DNA from: Treponema sp. | Lineage (GTDB): Bacteria > Spirochaetota > Spirochaetia > Treponematales > Breznakiellaceae | DNA: 9,275 nucleotides | Assembly: GCA_031255875.1 (NCBI GenBank) | Contig: JAIRRR010000049.1 | Span: forward strand, 1-9,275 | Reading direction: 5' to 3' | In this document: in pieces, positions 6,122-9,275 of the stretch | Layout: every line of letters begins with the position of its first letter | How positions within the stretch are numbered: the first letter of the stretch is position 1 | Made by a program: the position numbers and the translations under genes | Notes under the pieces: generated by a model | What the model saw: the letters and a program-made list of their open reading frames with translations, nothing else | Databases searched by the model: none | Told to the model about the DNA's origin: nothing

Positions 6122-7099
6122 ATGGCAAAAACGGTATTCAGGCCCGGGGAGCTTACGCAGCTTAGCGAAAAGGTAGTGCTCCGGTCGCCGGAAAATTTTG
6201 AACTTGCGCATCTCTTTCCCGCGCCCGGCGCGGATTCCCAGGACGAGTTCCCCAAAGAAGAGGAACTGTACACCGGGCCTACTGCGGAGGATATACGCCG
6301 CGAAGCGGAAGAATTCCGGGTCCATTGGGAAATAGAAAAGGAAACGATGATCGCCGCGTCCAGGGCCGAGGCCGAGCGCATAGTCAGGGAGGCCGCTGAA
6401 AAAGCCGGCCAGGAGCTTGCCCGGAAAACCGCCGAAGCCGATGCGAAGAAGCGCCAGACCGAGGAAGAGGCCGCCGGCATCGTCGCCGAAGCGGAGAGAA
6501 AAGCCGCGGAGATTGAGGCCGGGGCCCTGGCGGAATTCGAGCAGAAGCGGCGGGAGGCGGAAGACGAGGGCAGGGAAGCCGGCCGCGAGGAAGGCTACGC
6601 GGAGGGGAAGGCCGAGGTTGGGCGGCTCATCGAGCGCGTCCAGGCGATTCTCGAACGCGCCCAGGATCTGCGGGCGGAGATACTCGCGGACACCGAGCGG
6701 CAGATTATCGATCTCGCGCTGCTTATCTCCCGGAAGGTGATCAAGACCATCTCCGAAAGCCAGAAAACCGTGGTGCTCCAGAATATCGCGCAGGCGCTGA
6801 AAAAGGTCAAGGCACGGGGCACCATCCTGATCCGGGTGAATATCGCCGATCTCAAACTTACCACCGAACACAGTAAAACTTTTATCCAGATGATGGAAGG
6901 CGCAAAGGACGTGCAGATAGTGGAAGATTCCTCGGTCGATCCCGGGGGCTGTATTATCGAGACCGATTTTGGCGAGGTTGACGCCCGCATTTCAAGCCAG
7001 CTCGCGGAACTCGAGGCGAAGATACTGGAACTGTCGCCCATAAAGGGGAAGCCGAAGCCGGCCGCGCCTCCCGCGCCCCCCCTGGCCGGGGGAAACTAG
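6122..7099 (+). CDS. fliH: Flagellar export ATPase regulator FliH
   Basis: FliH dimers bind FliI, hold it in check and link it to the switch complex at the base of the export gate. Numbering from the ATG at 6122 (325 residues): a short N-terminal region beginning MAKTVFRPGEL; a very long Ala/Glu/Arg/Lys coiled coil (about 54-185); within it Gly at 150, 154, 158 and 162, a GxxxG repeat as known in FliH; then a C-terminal domain (about 190-300) with VDPGGCIIETDFGEVDARIS (272-291), conserved in FliH and related stator-like subunits. It ends in a Pro/Ala/Lys tail (308-325). A GTG at 6107 would add five residues (MRRGS) but has poor upstream pairing. The ATG has GAGG at 6114-6117, though only four bases away, so the start is uncertain between these two. 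The stop abuts the fliI ATG. Confidence 0.94.
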   Translation: MAKTVFRPGELTQLSEKVVLRSPENFELAHLFPAPGADSQDEFPKEEELYTGPTAEDIRREAEEFRVHWEIEKETMIAASRAEAERIVREAAEKAGQELARKTAEADAKKRQTEEEAAGIVAEAERKAAEIEAGALAEFEQKRREAEDEGREAGREEGYAEGKAEVGRLIERVQAILERAQDLRAEILADTERQIIDLALLISRKVIKTISESQKTVVLQNIAQALKKVKARGTILIRVNIADLKLTTEHSKTFIQMMEGAKDVQIVEDSSVDPGGCIIETDFGEVDARISSQLAELEAKILELSPIKGKPKPAAPPAPPLAGGN

Positions 7100-8476
7100 A
7101 TGGCTGCCCAGGCTGTTCTCGATCCCGGAGCCGGCATCTTGCGGAAGTACCTGGATACGGCGGAAAGCGCCGACGTCATAAAGTGCGTGGGCAGGATAAA
7201 CCGGGTGCAGGGGCTGCTCATCGAAAGCCGGGGGCCCCAGGCTATTATCGGGGAATTGTGCCGCATAGAAGTGTCGGGCGGCAGGCGCGTTATCGCGGCC
7301 GAGGTTGTGGGCCTGCGGAACGAGACGGTGCAGCTCATGGCATACGAGGAGACCGCCGGGATAGAGGTAGGCGACCGGGTCGTCGCCACGGGGGGCATCC
7401 TGGAAGTGCCTGTGTCGCGGGAACTTCTGGGCCGGGTCCTCGACTGCCGGGGCCGCCCCGCTGACGGGAAGGGCGATATTATCGCCCGGGCAAAGTACCC
7501 GGCCCTGGCGGCCGCCCCCGATCCTCTGAGCCGCAGGCCCATCCGCGACCGGATCAGCACCGGCGTGCGGGCCATCGACGGGCTCCTGACCGCGGGAAGG
7601 GGGCAGCGGCTCGGCATTTTTGCCGGTTCGGGCGTGGGAAAGTCAACGCTCCTCGGCATGATAGCCCGCAACACCAATGCCGATGTAAACGTCATCGCCC
7701 TTATCGGGGAACGGGGGCGGGAGGTGAACGAATTTATCGAAGGCGACCTGGGGCCGGAGGGCCTCGCGCGGTCGGTAGTTGTCGCGGTGCCCGGCGATGC
7801 GCCGCCCCTGGCCCGCCTGCGGGGCGCCTATTCCGCGACCGCCGTGGCCGAGTATTTCCGGGATCAGGGCGCCGACGTGATGTTCCTCTTCGATTCGGTG
7901 ACCCGCTTTGCCCGGGCCCAGCGGGAAATAGGCCTCGCCTCCGGCGAACCGGCGGCGACCCGGGGTTATACGCCCAGCGTTTTTGACAGCATGCCGAAAC
8001 TCCTGGAACGCTGCGGTACTTCCTCCTTGGGTACGATCACCGGGTTTTACACGATTCTGGTTGACGGGGACGATCTGGACGAGCCTATTTCCGACACCGT
8101 GCGGGGAATCCTCGACGGCCACATCGTCCTTTCCCGGAACCTGGCCGGGCGGAATCACTACCCGGCGATTGACGTGCTGGGGAGCATTTCCCGGCTTATG
8201 CCGAAGGTGACCGGGAGCGTTACCAGAAAAGCCGCCGGCTATATACGCCGCCTTATGGCTGATTACGCCGGCGCCGAGGATCTTATCAATGTAGGGGCCT
8301 ACGCGCCGGGCTCCAATCCCGCCATTGACGACGCCATTGCCAGGCGCCAGGCGATCGAGGATTTTCTCGTGCAGGATGTCGATGACCACTCAACCATGGG
8401 CGACACCCTGAAGCGCATGGGCGAAATTGCCGATATGGAGATTCCCGCCGGGGAGGCGGGCGCGTACATGGCATGA
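7100..8476 (+). CDS. fliI: Flagellum-specific export ATPase FliI
   Basis: FliI is a hexameric ATPase related to the F1 beta subunit that powers or primes delivery of export substrates (rod, hook, filament proteins) to the flagellar gate. Features: N-terminal beta-barrel domain (about 25-100); LGRVLDCRGRPADGKG (110-125); Walker A AGSGVGKST (175-183); GERGREVNEFI (203-213) with the catalytic Glu region; Walker B VMFLFDS (260-266) with D265; the ATPase alpha/beta signature PAIDVLGSIS (355-364); C-terminal helical domain (about 375-458) with the VGAYAPGSNPAID segment (398-410). Length 458 equals enteric FliI (about 456). The ATG follows the fliH stop directly, with GGGGGAAA at 7088-7095 as ribosome binding site. 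Its TGA overlaps the fliJ ATG, so fliH, fliI and fliJ are probably translated in a coupled way to balance the ATPase complex. Confidence 0.98.
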   Translation: MAAQAVLDPGAGILRKYLDTAESADVIKCVGRINRVQGLLIESRGPQAIIGELCRIEVSGGRRVIAAEVVGLRNETVQLMAYEETAGIEVGDRVVATGGILEVPVSRELLGRVLDCRGRPADGKGDIIARAKYPALAAAPDPLSRRPIRDRISTGVRAIDGLLTAGRGQRLGIFAGSGVGKSTLLGMIARNTNADVNVIALIGERGREVNEFIEGDLGPEGLARSVVVAVPGDAPPLARLRGAYSATAVAEYFRDQGADVMFLFDSVTRFARAQREIGLASGEPAATRGYTPSVFDSMPKLLERCGTSSLGTITGFYTILVDGDDLDEPISDTVRGILDGHIVLSRNLAGRNHYPAIDVLGSISRLMPKVTGSVTRKAAGYIRRLMADYAGAEDLINVGAYAPGSNPAIDDAIARRQAIEDFLVQDVDDHSTMGDTLKRMGEIADMEIPAGEAGAYMA

Positions 8477-8916
8477 AACGTTTCCGTTTTAGTCTGCAAA
8501 AGATACTGGATCTGCGGGCGCACCGGGAACAGGACGCCAAAATCGAACTCGGCCGGGCGGTAAGCCGGCTTGCGGAACTGGCGAAGCGCCTTAAAGCCCT
8601 GGCGGAGGAGCGTTCCCGGGCCGCGGCAGGCCGTTTCGCGCGGTCCAATTCCGCGGAAGACATGCTTGCCTACGAACGCTACATTACCCGCCTGGATTCC
8701 CAAAAAGAAGAACTGCTGGAAGAAGCCGCCGCCGCAGAACTTGCGGTAAACGAGAAACGGGAAGCCTATCTGGCCGCTTCCCGTGACCGGAAAATCCTGG
8801 ACAAACTCAGCGAGAAGCGTTTCGGGGAATACCGCAGGCTGGCTCTGCTGGAAGAAGTCAAGCTCGTTGACGACGCGGCCTCCGGGCGTCGCGCAGACCC
8901 CGAGACGCGGAAATGA
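8473..8916 (+). CDS. fliJ: Flagellar export protein FliJ
   Basis: FliJ is the small coiled-coil stalk that inserts into the FliI hexamer, comparable to the gamma subunit of F1, and connects it to the export gate protein FlhA. The N-terminus MKRFRFSLQKILDLRAHRE (1-19) is the family signature. The remaining 147-residue protein is almost entirely charged amphipathic helix rich in Ala, Glu, Arg and Lys (about 15-60 and 72-130), consistent with the antiparallel coiled coil of FliJ. Length matches the family (about 147). The start overlaps the fliI stop as ATGA. It is the last gene of the cluster in this window; the next 240 bases carry no gene and contain terminator-like sequence. Sequence conservation in FliJ is generally low, so the call leans on the N-terminal motif and on position. 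Confidence 0.93.
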   Translation: MKRFRFSLQKILDLRAHREQDAKIELGRAVSRLAELAKRLKALAEERSRAAAGRFARSNSAEDMLAYERYITRLDSQKEELLEEAAAAELAVNEKREAYLAASRDRKILDKLSEKRFGEYRRLALLEEVKLVDDAASGRRADPETRK

Positions 8917-8921
8917 ACGCC

Positions 8922-8984
8922 TTGCCGGTCCCGGCAAAACCTACGGGCCGGATAGTTACGAACGGCATTTTGTTTTTTTCTTTT
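8922..8984 (+). terminator. Possible weak terminator after fliJ
   Basis: A hairpin TTGCCGG/CCGGCAA (8922-8928 with 8931-8937) begins five bases after the fliJ stop. A second, four-base stem GCCG/CGGC (8947-8950 with 8962-8965) is followed directly by a T-rich run (8968-8984, 15 of 17 T). The T-run is convincing but the stem next to it is short, with a 12-base loop, and the better hairpin is 30 bases too early, so this is not a textbook terminator. Confidence 0.35.
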
Positions 8985-8998
8985 GAAGAGTATATGTG

Positions 8999-9027
8999 TT
9001 GATTCTTTTGGGATTTTCAGGTATTCT
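8999..9027 (+). promoter_or_regulatory. Possible sigma-70-like promoter for the gene at 9157
   Basis: TTGATT (8999-9004) and TATTCT (9022-9027) are separated by 17 bases; each matches the consensus hexamer at four of six positions. It sits in the only AT-rich part of this gap. The start would be near 9034, giving a leader of about 120 bases. AT-rich sequence yields such matches by chance, so confidence is low. Confidence 0.35.
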
Positions 9028-9070
9028 TTCTGATACGAGGCTCTATTGAAGGAAGGAACCTTTCGAAACC

Positions 9071-9120
9071 TCCCCGGACGGGTTCCCGGGGGTTGTTTTA
9101 CAAACTCCTAGCTTGTCCGG
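9071..9120 (+). promoter_or_regulatory. Leader with two mutually exclusive hairpins, attenuator-like
   Basis: Fold A: 9071-9077 pairs with 9086-9092 (seven pairs, one G-U, eight-base loop) and is followed by TTGTTTTA (9093-9100), like an intrinsic terminator. Fold B: 9074-9084 pairs with 9110-9120 (eleven pairs, three G-U), enclosing an inner stem 9088-9096 with 9100-9109 (one bulged A at 9104). The two folds compete for 9074-9077. It lies 37 bases before the ATG of the next gene. I do not recognise a named riboswitch class. It could simply be the real terminator of the upstream operon. Confidence 0.4.
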
Positions 9121-9156
9121 CCTTTATGCCTTAGTTTAATTCCTGCCAGGGTGCGC

Positions 9157-9275
9157 ATGAAACTCTCTGTCAAAGTATCGCTGTGGATTAGCCTCTTGGT
9201 GCTCTTTGTTGTCATTTGTATTGGCTCGGCTACCGTAATAGTCGCAAGGCGTATTGTCGAGGATGTGGCCAGAAA
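9157..9275 (+). CDS. Membrane-anchored protein, N-terminal fragment; possibly a methyl-accepting chemotaxis protein
   Basis: Only 39 codons are present before the window ends. The peptide begins MKLSVKVSLWISLLVLFVV (1-19) and continues as one hydrophobic segment (about 9-30) followed by ARRIVEDVAR (30-39). A short basic head, one uncleaved-looking membrane helix and then a charged helix entering the periplasm is the usual start of chemoreceptors, and also of sensor kinases and of membrane-bound cyclases. The opening resembles spirochaete chemoreceptors as I remember them. The ATG is chosen because AGGG (9148-9151) lies five bases upstream; an in-frame GTG at 9151 would add two residues. The preceding 240 bases have their own possible promoter and structured leader, suggesting separate transcription from fliJ. 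The signalling domain is outside the window, so the function is unproven. Confidence 0.55.
   Translation, partial: MKLSVKVSLWISLLVLFVVICIGSATVIVARRIVEDVAR

Noticed and set aside
5648..6871. Long open frame on the - strand opposite fliG and fliH (407 codons)
   Set aside because: It spans two clear + strand genes and the gap between them. Its second half is a Phe/Leu/Arg-rich mirror of the FliH coiled coil. No ribosome binding site or family resemblance was seen.
9010..9036. Sigma-28 promoter for the gene at 9157 (TCTGATAC resembling GCCGATAA)
   Set aside because: Only five of eight -10 positions match and there is no TAAA at the required distance upstream.
9034..9156. Cyclic-di-GMP (GEMM) or other named riboswitch in the leader
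   Set aside because: The position before a possible chemoreceptor made it worth considering, but I could not find the conserved core bases of GEMM-I or another class by eye; only the competing stems are supported.

Overview
This window is a GC-rich, single-strand stretch of bacterial chromosome carrying the protease genes hslV and hslU, followed by a flagellar basal-body/export cluster, flgB-flgC-fliE-fliF-fliG-fliH-fliI-fliJ. It ends in the first codons of a membrane-anchored protein that may be a chemoreceptor. All genes lie on the + strand and are tightly packed. The protein sequences and the order hslVU-flgBC-fliEFGHIJ suggest a spirochaete, probably a Treponema-like lineage with unusually high GC, where these proteins would build periplasmic flagella. 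That assignment rests on remembered family resemblance and was not searched; the species cannot be named from this window.

Layout: 1-288 is the C-terminal half of HslV. 285-1832 is HslU, with a long low-complexity insert in its I-domain. 1833-1897 is a short gap holding a sigma-28-like promoter. 1898-3225 holds the rod and adaptor genes flgB, flgC and fliE. 3226-3323 is a gap with a strong sigma-70-like promoter, whose -35 lies inside fliE, and a 16-bp hairpin at the predicted 5' end of the transcript. 3324-8916 holds fliF (MS ring), fliG (rotor switch), fliH, fliI and fliJ (export ATPase complex), with gaps of at most 38 bases and several overlaps. 8917-9156 is a 240-base, partly AT-rich gap with terminator-like and promoter-like elements and a leader that can fold two mutually exclusive ways. 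9157 onward is the truncated membrane protein.

Functionally, the FliF ring is the base on which everything is built. FliG binds its cytoplasmic tail and carries the torque-generating charged helix. FliE and the rod proteins FlgB and FlgC assemble on the ring after export by the type III apparatus, which is energised by the FliI ATPase under the control of FliH and FliJ. HslVU is an independent ATP-dependent protease. Its position before flgB parallels Bacillus subtilis, where codV-clpQ-clpY-codY precede flgB; no codY-like gene is present here.

Most of the window is conventional. The parts worth a second look are regulatory (the three non-coding gaps) and the HslU insert. I saw no mobile element, CRISPR array, tRNA or rRNA.
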